This document shows, piece by piece, positions 45,957 through 55,254 of a stretch of 64,000 nucleotides of DNA (positions are counted from its first letter, which is position 1; every line of letters starts with the position of its first letter). The notes below the pieces were generated by a model. That model had not been told where the DNA came from. It made no database searches and saw only the letters and a program-made list of their open reading frames with translations. Source of the DNA: Mucilaginibacter kameinonensis (GTDB taxonomy: Bacteria; Bacteroidota; Bacteroidia; Sphingobacteriales; Sphingobacteriaceae); contig NZ_RCWZ01000002.1 of assembly GCF_003675385.1 (NCBI RefSeq), positions 1-64,000 on the forward strand, read 5' to 3'. Both the position numbers and the translations under genes were made by a program.

Positions 45957-48356
45957 ATGAAAATATCTTATAACTGGCTTAAAGAATTTATTGATACTGA
46001 TAAAATGCCTCAGGAAATTTCAATCATACTCACCGGAACCGGTTTGGAAGTTGAAAGTCTGGAGAAAGTACAGGCTGTTCCCGGTGGACTGGAAGGCCTG
46101 GTGATTGGCTACGTAAAGGAATGTGTTGATCATGCCAATTCTGATCACCTGCATGTTACTAAGGTTGATGTAGGCACCGGCGAAGATCTGCAGATTGTTT
46201 GCGGTGCTGCTAACGTAGCTGCCGGACAAAAAGTAGTGGTTGCGGTAGTTGGCTCAACAGTTTACCCAACCAGCGGCGAGCCTTTTGCTATCAAAAAATC
46301 GAAGATCAGGGGTGAAGAATCTCACGGGATGATCTGCGCTGAGGATGAGATAGGTTTAGGAACCAGCCATGCGGGTATTATGGTATTGCCGGAAGATGCA
46401 CCTGTAGGTACTCCAGCTAAAGAATATTTCAAGCTGAACGACGATTACATGTACGAGATTGGCTTAACCCCTAACCGTGCCGATGCGGCTTCGCATTTGG
46501 GTACTGCAAGGGATATTGCCGCTTTCCTGAAAATAGGTATTCACAAGCCCGATGTAAGCGCTTTTAAAGTTGATAACACAAGCCGTACGATTGAGGTTAT
46601 TGTGGAAAACGAACAGGCTTCACCGCGTTATTCAGGTTTAACCATCAGTGGTGTTGAAGTTAAAGAATCACCACAATGGTTAAAAGAGCGTTTGGCTGTT
46701 ATCGGCATCCGTGCTATCAATAACATTGTGGATGTTACCAACTACGTGTTACATGAGCTTGGTCAACCGTTACATGCTTTTGATGCCGATGAAATAACCG
46801 GCGGCAAGGTATTGGTAAAAAATTACGCCGAAGGTACCGTATTCAAAACACTTGATGAGGTAGACAGGAAGCTATCTGCCGATGATCTGATGATTGGTAA
46901 TGCCGAAGAGCCTATGTGTATAGCCGGAGTATTTGGCGGCGCTAAATCGGGCGTTAAGGAATCAACCAAAAATATTTTCCTGGAGAGTGCCTACTTCAAC
47001 CCGGTATCTGTTCGTAAAACTTCAAAAAGGCATGGTTTAAAAACCGATGCTTCGTTCAGGTTTGAGCGTGGTACCGATCCGGATATGACCGTTTTTGCAT
47101 TAAAACGTGCTGTATTGCTGATTCAGCAGGTGGCGGGTGGTCAGGTATCGTCAGAAATTTCTGATCATTACCCGGCTCCGGTTGCACCGTTCGCTGTGGA
47201 GATCACCTATGATACAATCGATAAACTGATTGGTAAGAAGATTGGCAATGATGAGATCAAGGGTATCATCACGGCGCTTGATATTAAGATAGTGAATGAA
47301 ACTGCGGATTCGCTATCATTACAAGTACCGCCATACCGCGTGGATGTTACCCGCGATGTGGATGTGGTTGAAGAGATCCTGAGGATTTATGGTTATAATA
47401 ACATCGAGATCCCTACCCAGATCAGGGCATCGCTAAATAACTCTACCCGCCCGGAGAAAGATACCGTTCAAAACCAGTTATCTGATTTGTTGAGCGCGAA
47501 TGGATTTAATGAGATCCTGGCCAACTCGCTTACAAAGTCTGCTTATTCAGATAACCTGGATACTGCCGTTAAGATCCTCAACCCGTTGAGTAGTGATCTT
47601 GACGTAATGCGTCAAACGCTTTTGTATTCAGGTTTGGAAGCCATCGCTTATAACCAGAACCGCCGGAGCTCAGATTTGAAATTTTATGAGTTTGGCAAAG
47701 TGTATAAACTGGAAAATGATAAATACATCGAAACCCAGCGTTTCAGTATTTTCATTACAGGGGCTAATGCCGGCGAGCAATGGAACCAAAAATCGAAACC
47801 TGTATCATTCTACAATATCAAGGCTGTAGTTGATGGTATTTTACAACGCCTGAACATCAGCAACTTCACTGTTGAGGATGCAATCTGCAAAAAAATGTCG
47901 TTTGGCATTCAATACATGCTTAATGGTAAGCAATTGGTAAAATTTGGTTCGGTTGCCGGTACTTCATTGAAAAAGGCTGATGTTGATAAAGAGGTGTTCT
48001 ACGCCGATTTCAATTTCGACCTTGTATTGGCAGCCATCCGCAAAAATAAGATCGTTTTCCAGGATGTTTCAAAATTCCCGGCCGTAAGGCGCGATCTTTC
48101 TATGCTGATAGATCAAAGCGTATCATTTGGCCAGTTGAAACAAATTGCCCTGCGTACTGAGCGTAAATTGCTGAAAGAAGTTGATGTGTTTGACGTTTAC
48201 CAGGGAGATAAATTGCCTGCAGGTAAAAAATCATACGCTTTAAGTTTCATTATCCAGGATATCGAGAAAACGTTAACGGATAAGGCTATTGATTCTATTA
48301 TGCAGAAATTAATTTATAATTTAGGAAAAGAAGCCGGAGCAGAGATAAGGAAGTAG
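45957..48356 (+). CDS. pheT: Phenylalanine--tRNA ligase beta subunit
   Basis: 799 residues, full length. It forms the alpha2beta2 enzyme with PheS, which is not encoded next to it. Domains in order: N-terminal B1 segment (MKISYNWLKEFI), tRNA-binding OB domain (about 40-150, VDHANSDHLHVTKVDVG), the B3/B4 region (about 210-380, with the editing site), B5 (about 400-475), the catalytic-like core and the C-terminal FDX-ACB anticodon domain (FPAVRRDLSMLIDQSVSFG onward). The separate location from pheS is common in Bacteroidota. A promoter lies just upstream. Confidence 0.97.
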   Translation: MKISYNWLKEFIDTDKMPQEISIILTGTGLEVESLEKVQAVPGGLEGLVIGYVKECVDHANSDHLHVTKVDVGTGEDLQIVCGAANVAAGQKVVVAVVGSTVYPTSGEPFAIKKSKIRGEESHGMICAEDEIGLGTSHAGIMVLPEDAPVGTPAKEYFKLNDDYMYEIGLTPNRADAASHLGTARDIAAFLKIGIHKPDVSAFKVDNTSRTIEVIVENEQASPRYSGLTISGVEVKESPQWLKERLAVIGIRAINNIVDVTNYVLHELGQPLHAFDADEITGGKVLVKNYAEGTVFKTLDEVDRKLSADDLMIGNAEEPMCIAGVFGGAKSGVKESTKNIFLESAYFNPVSVRKTSKRHGLKTDASFRFERGTDPDMTVFALKRAVLLIQQVAGGQVSSEISDHYPAPVAPFAVEITYDTIDKLIGKKIGNDEIKGIITALDIKIVNETADSLSLQVPPYRVDVTRDVDVVEEILRIYGYNNIEIPTQIRASLNNSTRPEKDTVQNQLSDLLSANGFNEILANSLTKSAYSDNLDTAVKILNPLSSDLDVMRQTLLYSGLEAIAYNQNRRSSDLKFYEFGKVYKLENDKYIETQRFSIFITGANAGEQWNQKSKPVSFYNIKAVVDGILQRLNISNFTVEDAICKKMSFGIQYMLNGKQLVKFGSVAGTSLKKADVDKEVFYADFNFDLVLAAIRKNKIVFQDVSKFPAVRRDLSMLIDQSVSFGQLKQIALRTERKLLKEVDVFDVYQGDKLPAGKKSYALSFIIQDIEKTLTDKAIDSIMQKLIYNLGKEAGAEIRK

Positions 48357-48455
48357 TTAAGTGAATGGTTGATTGGGTGAGTGGTTGATTAGGTTATTCC
48401 TGATTGACGAGCTTCATTAAACTCAATCAACTTAATCAACCAATTAACCAAAAAC
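48357..48455. repeat. Palindrome of GAATGGTTGATT words
   Basis: GTGAATGGTTGATTGGGTGA and GTGGTTGATTAGG at the left are mirrored by CTTAATCAACCAATTAACC at the right; GGTTGATTA (48383-48391) pairs with TAATCAACC (48433-48441). It fills the gap between pheT and the ZapB-like gene up to the ATG. Confidence 0.78.
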
Positions 48456-48746
48456 ATGGCCTCATTAGCAGAGCAGTTAAATAAAATTGTAGATAAAACC
48501 GAGCGCCTGATTGAACTGTGCGCTGCTTTGCAGGAAGAAAATGATCTTTTAAAACTGGAGAGCGAGGCGCTTACAGTAGCCCTTAATGCCAGTAAGGCCA
48601 AGACAAAAGAACTGGAAGAAAAATTAAAAGTTGTTAAAGTTGCCAAGTCTTTTTCTGAAACAAATGAAAAAAGTGTTGACATTAAGCAAAAAATTAACGA
48701 CTTTGTGCAGGAAATAGATAAGTGTATTGTATTATTGAAAAAATAG
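48456..48746 (+). CDS. Small coiled-coil protein, ZapB-like
   Basis: 96 residues, almost all predicted coiled coil (about 1-70, with regular Leu spacing: LNKIVDKTERLIELCAAL). It has no signal peptide. Position directly before zapA (21-base gap) and the coiled-coil form suggest a ZapB-like partner that links ZapA to the division ring. Family membership is not provable by eye, because coiled coils look alike. Confidence 0.75.
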   Translation: MASLAEQLNKIVDKTERLIELCAALQEENDLLKLESEALTVALNASKAKTKELEEKLKVVKVAKSFSETNEKSVDIKQKINDFVQEIDKCIVLLKK

Positions 48747-48767
48747 TACAAAAAGTGAAAAGCTCAA

Positions 48768-49058
48768 ATGGGAGAAATCTCAATAAAAATAAATATTGCT
48801 GACCGTGTTTACCCCTTAAAGGTTAACATGGAAGAAGAAGAAATAATACGCAGGGCGGCTAAGCTGATCAACGACCGGATAAAAGAATATCAAGAAAATT
48901 ATGCGGTTAGGGATAAGCAGGATTTACTTTCAATGTGTGTGTTGCATTATGCTACATCATCATTAAAGGCTGAAAAGAAAGTTACCGTGGAGGATACCGA
49001 GGTAACAGAAAAAGTTTATCATTTAGATCATTTGTTGACCGAATTTTTTTCGAAGTAA
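48768..49058 (+). CDS. zapA: Cell division protein ZapA
   Basis: 96 residues. It matches ZapA: an N-terminal beta segment (SIKINIADRVYPLKV) with the conserved EEEIIRRAAKLINDRI, then a long C-terminal helix. ZapA binds and bundles FtsZ filaments in the division ring. It is cotranscribed with the ZapB-like gene. Downstream lies a 6S RNA candidate, an order seen near zapA in other bacteria. Confidence 0.88.
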   Translation: MGEISIKINIADRVYPLKVNMEEEEIIRRAAKLINDRIKEYQENYAVRDKQDLLSMCVLHYATSSLKAEKKVTVEDTEVTEKVYHLDHLLTEFFSK

Positions 49059-49094
49059 TAAACGTTCTTTACATAATATACAAGAGCACATTAA

Positions 49095-49265
49095 GATTTA
49101 ACCGCAGTTAAATTTTAGGTTTCACTATTAAAAACTTAACGCTTCAATATTAAGCGGATCAAGAGGCATGCGTTAGTTGCGATTAACGTTAACCAACCCA
49201 TGGTCCCCAATATCCGAAATGAAGTTTTAAATACATGATACTTAAAAGTTAGTTGCGGTTTTTTT
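49095..49265 (+). ncRNA. ssrS: Predicted 6S RNA
   Basis: The zapA-rny gap can fold into a single long rod of about 165 bases. Closing stem: 49100-49117 (AACCGCA to TTTTA) pairs with 49243-49260 over 18 positions with one mismatch and two G-T pairs, followed by a T run. A short helix continues inside (GTTTCA with TGATAC), then an unpaired central region, then an apical stem AACTTAACGC with GCGTTAGTT (one bulge). A closed stem, central bubble and apical stem is the 6S RNA plan, which mimics an open promoter and holds RNA polymerase. Place next to zapA agrees. Ends are approximate and no promoter was found. Confidence 0.6.
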
Positions 49266-49301
49266 ATTTACATACATATATACAACACCACCAAACCTAA
49301 A

Positions 49302-50867
49302 ATGGACATATTACTATACGTTATCATCGGCCTGCTTGTAGGCGCCATCATTGGCGTTTTGATTGGCCGCTTCCTGCTTCGAAAGCTTTTCAAAGACCAG
49401 GAAGCCTCAGCTCAGAATAAAGTGAAAAAGATTTTAAAAGATGCTGAAAATAATGCCGAGATCCTGAAGAAAAACAAACTGCTTGAAGCAAAAGAGAAAT
49501 TTTTGCAGATGAAAGCTGAGCACGAGCAGGAAGTTAACAATAAAAACAACGCTGTAAACCAACGTGAAAATAGCGTTAAACAAAAGGAGCAATCATTAAA
49601 TCAGCGCCTGGAAAACGTTAACCGCAAAGAGAGCGAGCTTGACAATACCCGTAAAAACCTTGAAAAACAAACAGAGGTAGTAGTTAAAAAGCAGGACGAG
49701 GTTGAGCACCTCAAAAATCAGCATATCCAGCAACTGGAAACCATCGCCGGTTTATCTGCCGATGATGCTAAAAACCAATTGGTGGATACCCTGCGCGAAG
49801 AGGCCCGCACAAAAGCCATGATCCAGATCAAGGATATTGTTGACGAGGCTAAATTAACTGCCACCAAAGAGGCCAAGAAAATAGTTATCCAAACTATCCA
49901 GCGTACCGCTACTGAAAGCGCTATTGAAAATACAGTATCTATTTTCAACATTGAAAATGACGAGATCAAAGGCCGTATCATCGGTCGGGAAGGTCGTAAC
50001 ATCCGCGCTTTGGAAGCTGCAACCGGTATCGAGATCATTGTTGATGATACCCCGGAGGCTATCATTCTTTCAGGTTTTGACCCGGTAAGGCGCGAGATTG
50101 CCCGTTTGGCAATGCACCGTTTGGTTACCGATGGTCGTATCCACCCTGCACGTATTGAGGAGGTGGTTGCCAAAACCAAAAAGCAAATTGAAGAAGAAAT
50201 TGTTGAGATAGGTGAGCGTACCGTTATTGACCTTGGTATTCATGGTTTACACCCAGAACTGATCCGTATGGTTGGCCGTATGCGTTACCGTTCGTCATAT
50301 GGTCAAAACCTGTTGCAGCACTCGCGCGAGGTTGCAAACTTCTGCGCTACTATGGCTGCTGAGTTGGGCCTTAACGTAAAGCTTGCTAAACGTGCCGGCT
50401 TACTGCATGATATTGGTAAAGTGCCAGATGATAACCCGGAACTGCCTCACGCTATTTTAGGTATGCAACTGGCCGAAAAATATAAAGAACATCCTGAAGT
50501 TTGTAACGCCATTGGTGCTCACCACGATGAAATTGAGATGACCTCAATGCTATCACCTATAATTCAGGCTTGTGATGCTATATCAGGTGCACGTCCTGGT
50601 GCCCGTCGCGAGGTTGTTGAAAGCTACATAAAGCGTTTGAAAGAGTTGGAAGAATTAGCGCTTTCATATCCGGGTGTAGAGAAAACCTTTGCGATACAGG
50701 CAGGCCGCGAACTGCGTGTTGTTGTTGAGAGCGAAAAGATCAGCGATGCACAATCAGAAGTGTTGGCTGCTGATATTTCAAACAGGATCCAGACAGAAAT
50801 GACTTATCCTGGTCAAATTAAAGTTACCGTTATCAGGGAAACCCGCTCGGTAGCATTTGCCAAGTAA
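49302..50867 (+). CDS. rny: Ribonuclease Y
   Basis: 521 residues. A membrane helix at the N terminus (2-25), a long coiled coil (about 30-160), a KH domain ([15 protein letters not shown], about 227-241) and an HD domain with [11 protein letters not shown] (about 368-378), then EIEMTS and ARREVVESY. RNase Y is a membrane-anchored endoribonuclease that starts mRNA decay. The length and domain order are standard. It is preceded by the 6S RNA candidate and followed by a strong terminator. Confidence 0.97.
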   Translation: MDILLYVIIGLLVGAIIGVLIGRFLLRKLFKDQEASAQNKVKKILKDAENNAEILKKNKLLEAKEKFLQMKAEHEQEVNNKNNAVNQRENSVKQKEQSLNQRLENVNRKESELDNTRKNLEKQTEVVVKKQDEVEHLKNQHIQQLETIAGLSADDAKNQLVDTLREEARTKAMIQIKDIVDEAKLTATKEAKKIVIQTIQRTATESAIENTVSIFNIENDEIKGRIIGREGRNIRALEAATGIEIIVDDTPEAIILSGFDPVRREIARLAMHRLVTDGRIHPARIEEVVAKTKKQIEEEIVEIGERTVIDLGIHGLHPELIRMVGRMRYRSSYGQNLLQHSREVANFCATMAAELGLNVKLAKRAGLLHDIGKVPDDNPELPHAILGMQLAEKYKEHPEVCNAIGAHHDEIEMTSMLSPIIQACDAISGARPGARREVVESYIKRLKELEELALSYPGVEKTFAIQAGRELRVVVESEKISDAQSEVLAADISNRIQTEMTYPGQIKVTVIRETRSVAFAK

Positions 50868-50888
50868 TCATTATAAAATTAAACAGCA

Positions 50889-50919
50889 CCCTTCCGGCAC
50901 AAAACCGGAGGGGTTTTTT
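50889..50919 (+). terminator. Intrinsic terminator of rny
   Basis: CCCTTCCGG (50889-50897) pairs with CCGGAGGGG (50905-50913), followed by six T. Confidence 0.92.
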
Positions 50920-50930
50920 ATTTTTACAGC

Positions 50931-51464
50931 GTGGCCACGAAAACAAACAACAAACAGAAAGAAACTGTAAATATTGATGAACGCCCGGTTGATCGCTATT
51001 TCAGGGAATATGAAGAAGCTCACCAAGATAGGGTTAACCGTATGATACATTATATCTGTATCCCAACTTTAGCGTTTAGCCTCTTCGGATTGATCTGGGC
51101 CGTTCCTTTTCCGCATTTGGGCTTTTTAGGAATTTATAATGGATATTTTAACTGGGCCTCATTTGTTATCGCTATTGCCATCTATTTCTATTTAAAGCTA
51201 TCGCCAATTATATCTTACTTTATTCTATTTATTTTATTGGGGTTCAGTTACGGTATAATGGAGTTGGTAGCATGGCAGCAAACGGGAGGGCCTGCTATGT
51301 GGCTATTATGTGTTTCTATGTTTATTCCTTCTGTAAGCGCGTTGCTCATAGGCAATAGCCGCGAACCGGAATTTGCCAAAAATAAACTCAACATCAAATC
51401 ATTAGCTATAGCACCGGCATACCTGCTGAATCAATTGCTTAATAAGCTGAGAATCAAAAGTTGA
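50931..51464 (+). CDS. DUF962/Mpo1-like membrane protein
   Basis: 177 residues with about four membrane helices. The N-terminal motif AHQDRVNRMIHYICIP fits the H-x5-N-x3-H pattern of DUF962 (Mpo1), Fe-dependent dioxygenases that shorten 2-hydroxy fatty acids. The second His motif of the family (QFIGH) appears here as LLIGN, with Asn in place of His, so dioxygenase activity is doubtful. The start is GTG, 12 bases after the rny terminator. Confidence 0.75.
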   Translation: MATKTNNKQKETVNIDERPVDRYFREYEEAHQDRVNRMIHYICIPTLAFSLFGLIWAVPFPHLGFLGIYNGYFNWASFVIAIAIYFYLKLSPIISYFILFILLGFSYGIMELVAWQQTGGPAMWLLCVSMFIPSVSALLIGNSREPEFAKNKLNIKSLAIAPAYLLNQLLNKLRIKS

Positions 51465-51778
51465 TCTTATCATATTGTTTATTAAGCATTTGTTAAAAAC
51501 CTAACTATTGTTAGTTCGGCAGATTGGCTTAATAAAGACAGCTTTTAGTCTTAATGTGCATAGTTGTGTAATTTATGTTCAATCTGTAATTGAGGAAAAA
51601 ATTAACATTATGCATTGGGGTTGTTTTGTATCTTTTTGATAATCAGTGATTTTTATTTTTTCGTAGATGCTTTTATGTTAAGCAAAAAAGAAATTATTAA
51701 GTAGTTGTTAATATAATAATCTGGTGTTAATGTAAACTTAACATTGTCTGGGCAATTTTGTGCAATAAAAAATCACAA
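51465..51778. other. AT-rich gap upstream of the Oar-like receptor
   Basis: About 310 bases with no gene-like frame. It contains a weak CTAACTATTGTTAG hairpin (51501-51514) and long T and A runs. It probably holds the promoter and leader of the receptor gene, but no exact TAnnTTTG box was found. Confidence 0.6.
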
Positions 51779-54700
51779 ATGAAAAAGCTCTACTTCATTA
51801 TTTTAACATTAATAATTATTGGGGTTGGGAGCGTTGCAAACGCTCAGATCACCACCTCGGTACTTGTTGGTAAAGTTACAGATCAAAAAGGTACCACACT
51901 TCCGGGTGTTACTATTACTGTGCTTAACACCAGCACTGGTACCAGGTATGGCGCTCAAACCAATGCCGAAGGCCGTTTCTCGGTTAACAACATTAACCCG
52001 GGTGGTCCTTACACCGTAACCGCTACTTTTATCGGTTACAAAAAAGACGAAAAAAGTGACCTTACCCTTCAATTAGGTAATGCTACTTTAAACTTTGTAT
52101 TGCAGGACGAAACTACTACGCTGCAAGAGGTTAAAGTAAAAGCTTCTGCTGGCCCGGCAAAAACAGGTGCAAGTACCCGTATTGGTCAAAACCAGATCCG
52201 TACTGCTCCTTCAATTAACCGCAGCTTGCAGGATTTAACCAGAAATACCCCTCAAAGTAACAATAACTCATTTCAAGGTACCAACTACCGTTATAACAAC
52301 GTAACGCTTGACGGTGCTATCAACAATGACGCTATCGGTTTCAGCCCATCATTAGGTGGTCAGAACAACGCTTCAGGCCAGGTAGGTAGCAGTACCCGTA
52401 CAAGCCCCATCTCTCTTGACGCTATCCAGGACATCCAGGTTTATGTTGCTCCTTACGATATCAAAATTGGTAACGTATTAGGTGGTAGTATCAACGCTGT
52501 AACCCGTAGCGGTACAAATGATTTTAGCGGTGCTGTTTACGGTTACGGTCGTGGATCATTTATGGTGGGCGCTAACAATGCAAAAGCTGCTTTAGGTGGT
52601 GATGGTTCAAAACTTAGTGATTTTCATGATTACCAAACCGGTATCCGTTTAGGTTTCCCTATCATTAAAAATAAATTATTCTTCTTTACCAATGAGGAGC
52701 TTGCCCGCAGGCAGGATCCTGTTATCCGCGGTCTTGATCACAATGGTGCATCTAATATCTTAAGTCAGGCCGATGGTGATAAATTGGTTGCAGCATTTAA
52801 GGCATTTACTACAGATGCTGCCCACCCAAATGGTATTGATCCAGGTACGTATAACAACACTACGATATTCTCTAACTCAAACAAATACTTTAACCGTTTA
52901 GATTGGAATATCGATGATCACAACCAGTTAACTATCCGTAACAATACCATCAGCTCAAAAGCTACAAACTTGGAGCGCGATCAGCAAAACTTCCGTTTCA
53001 GTGGTATTGATTATACTTCACACAATAACTCAACTTCAACAGTTGCGGAATTGAAATCAAGGTTTTCAGGTAACTTAAGCAATAGCTTGGTTTTAGGTTA
53101 CTCTGCAGTTCATGATTATCGTGATCCTAACTCAAACCCAGCTTTACCTCAAATCGAGATCACTGGTCGTACACCTGGTACAACCATATTCATGGGTACC
53201 GACCGCGAGGCCGCTATCTTTGATATGCACCAGAAAACTGCTGAGTTTACTGACAACTTAACCTGGACAAAAGGAAAACACACGTTTACATTTGGTACTC
53301 ACAACGAGTTTTATAATATCACTTATAACTTCGTAAACGCATGGAACGGTCGTGTGGCTTATAGCAGCATTGAAAACTTTATTGCCAACAATCCTTCTCG
53401 TATACGTGCAAACTTTAATTATACTGATAACACACGCGATTATATCTTAGCACATCCTTCAGCTCAGTTTAAAGTTAACCTGCTGAGTTTATATGGACAG
53501 GACGATATTCAGTTAACTGATAACTTTAAGTTGACTGTAGCTTTACGCGCCGATTATGCGGGTGTGCCAAACAAGCAACCATTGAGCGATAAAACAACTA
53601 ATGCTCCGGTTGATCCAAATTATGGTACCACTTATACTTATACCAAACCAAAAGATATCAAACAAAATTACCTGGGTAACATAGAGTGGAACCCACGTGT
53701 ATCATTTAACTATGATGCCAACGGTGATCAAAGCGTTATTTTACGTGGTGGTAGCGGTTTCTTTACCGGTCGTGTTCCTTTTGCATGGTTTGGTTACGCG
53801 TTTTACAACAACGGCGCTACTTATGGTGCTTATGATAAAAAACCATCAGCTACATCGCCAATTACTCCTGGTACTAACCCTATTCAGGCTCCTTCTAATG
53901 GCGGTTTAAACTTTGTTAATCAACAAGGTAACTTTAATACTGGTGCTACCGGTTCTACCCAGGTGGATATGATTGATAATAACTTCAAAATGCCACAGGT
54001 ATGGAGAAGCAGCTTAGCAGTTGATTACACAACTGATAATCAATGGAAATTTACTGCCGAAGGTATCTATACTAAAGTTATCCACGACTTGAAATTCCAG
54101 CAAGTAAATACCAAGGATAGTGTAACTTATTATCCTTATGATACCCAGCACCAGCAGCCGATATTCATCAACAAAGGAATCAACTCAAAATATACCAACG
54201 CCTATTTGTTATCAAATACCAGCGAAGGTTACCGTTACAGTGCAACTGCACAAGTAGCAAAATTTACTCAGTTTGATCCACTGAATGCATTAAACTTCTC
54301 GGTTGCCTATACCTACGGGCACTCTAAAGATGTTACCAATGGTATCCGTAACTCAATGGAGTCAAACTGGCAGTTGAATCAGGCTTTGAATCCTAACAAT
54401 CCGGGTTTAGCCAATTCAAACTTTGATATCCGTCACCGTATCGTATCAAACGTGAACTTCAAACACGATTGGGATGCCGGACATAACTATACAGCTAACT
54501 TCACTTTCTTCTTTAGCGCGCAAAGTGGTAACCCATATACCTGGGATACTTACCCGAATGCTATCGATGGAACAGGTCAGCAATTGAGTCTGGCTTACAT
54601 CCCAACCAGAGATGAAACAGCTAAGATGATTGTGGATCAAGTGAAAAACGGTGTAGTAGTACAAACTGCTGCACAGCAGATAGCTGCATTTAACGCGTAC

Positions 54701-55114
54701 GTTGATGCTGACAAATATTTAAGCTCACGTCGTGGTCAGTTTACCGAACGTAACGCTGCTTTCACACCTTGGAATAATCAATTAGATTTCCGCTTTACTC
54801 AAGACTTTAAATTTGGTAATGGTAAACACAAACAGATGATCACATTTACTTATGATATCATCAACCTTACCAATTTATTGAACAAGAGCTGGGGCCAATA
54901 TTATTTCTCAGCAAACACATTCAACTCTTCTGCAAGTGTTGGTTTAACACCGGTAAGTGCCTTGCCTGGTGCAGCTGGTGGCCCTGCATTTGTTAAAAAT
55001 GGTAATGTGGCTTCATACCCAACTTATAATTTTACCAACCCAGGTTTACCATATTCAGTTGATTTGTTCGCTTCACGCTGGCAAATGCAATTTGGTTTAC
55101 GTTACAGCTGGTAA
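51779..55114 (+). CDS. TonB-dependent receptor, Oar-like
   Basis: About 1111 residues with a signal peptide (cut near ANA|QIT). Domains: a carboxypeptidase-regulatory-like beta sandwich (about 24-105, TTSVLVGKVTDQKGTTLPGV), a plug domain (about 125-240, with YNNVTLDGAINNDAIG and GGSINAVTRSGTNDFSG) and a large outer-membrane barrel ending WQMQFGLRYSW. The layout is that of Oar-type receptors. The ligand is unknown, and no SusD-like gene follows. The start is ATG 51779; an upstream TTG is in frame but would spoil the signal peptide. Two terminators follow. Confidence 0.92.
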   Translation: MKKLYFIILTLIIIGVGSVANAQITTSVLVGKVTDQKGTTLPGVTITVLNTSTGTRYGAQTNAEGRFSVNNINPGGPYTVTATFIGYKKDEKSDLTLQLGNATLNFVLQDETTTLQEVKVKASAGPAKTGASTRIGQNQIRTAPSINRSLQDLTRNTPQSNNNSFQGTNYRYNNVTLDGAINNDAIGFSPSLGGQNNASGQVGSSTRTSPISLDAIQDIQVYVAPYDIKIGNVLGGSINAVTRSGTNDFSGAVYGYGRGSFMVGANNAKAALGGDGSKLSDFHDYQTGIRLGFPIIKNKLFFFTNEELARRQDPVIRGLDHNGASNILSQADGDKLVAAFKAFTTDAAHPNGIDPGTYNNTTIFSNSNKYFNRLDWNIDDHNQLTIRNNTISSKATNLERDQQNFRFSGIDYTSHNNSTSTVAELKSRFSGNLSNSLVLGYSAVHDYRDPNSNPALPQIEITGRTPGTTIFMGTDREAAIFDMHQKTAEFTDNLTWTKGKHTFTFGTHNEFYNITYNFVNAWNGRVAYSSIENFIANNPSRIRANFNYTDNTRDYILAHPSAQFKVNLLSLYGQDDIQLTDNFKLTVALRADYAGVPNKQPLSDKTTNAPVDPNYGTTYTYTKPKDIKQNYLGNIEWNPRVSFNYDANGDQSVILRGGSGFFTGRVPFAWFGYAFYNNGATYGAYDKKPSATSPITPGTNPIQAPSNGGLNFVNQQGNFNTGATGSTQVDMIDNNFKMPQVWRSSLAVDYTTDNQWKFTAEGIYTKVIHDLKFQQVNTKDSVTYYPYDTQHQQPIFINKGINSKYTNAYLLSNTSEGYRYSATAQVAKFTQFDPLNALNFSVAYTYGHSKDVTNGIRNSMESNWQLNQALNPNNPGLANSNFDIRHRIVSNVNFKHDWDAGHNYTANFTFFFSAQSGNPYTWDTYPNAIDGTGQQLSLAYIPTRDETAKMIVDQVKNGVVVQTAAQQIAAFNAYVDADKYLSSRRGQFTERNAAFTPWNNQLDFRFTQDFKFGNGKHKQMITFTYDIINLTNLLNKSWGQYYFSANTFNSSASVGLTPVSALPGAAGGPAFVKNGNVASYPTYNFTNPGLPYSVDLFASRWQMQFGLRYSW

Positions 55115-55137
55115 TTGTAAAACAAAATATAGTTAAC

Positions 55138-55167
55138 AAAAGGGCCTCCGATATCGGAGGCCCTTTT
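55138..55167 (+). terminator. Intrinsic terminator of the Oar-like receptor gene
   Basis: A perfect 30-base palindrome: AAAAGGGCCTCCGAT followed by its exact complement, with no separate loop beyond the central ATAT region, and a T-rich end. Confidence 0.93.
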
Positions 55168-55200
55168 GCTTTAGAAGAATAGTTTAATAACGGTTCATAA

Positions 55201-55236
55201 AAAAAGAGAAACAAGCCTTTAGGTGTTTCTCTTTTT
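55201..55236. terminator. Second hairpin terminator
   Basis: AAAAAGAGAAACA (55201-55213) pairs with TGTTTCTCTTTTT (55224-55236). It sits before the 3' end of the OlsF-like gene, so it probably serves that gene on the minus strand and backs up the receptor terminator. Confidence 0.85.
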
Positions 55237-55254
55237 CTTTTACGGTTGGGGCTA

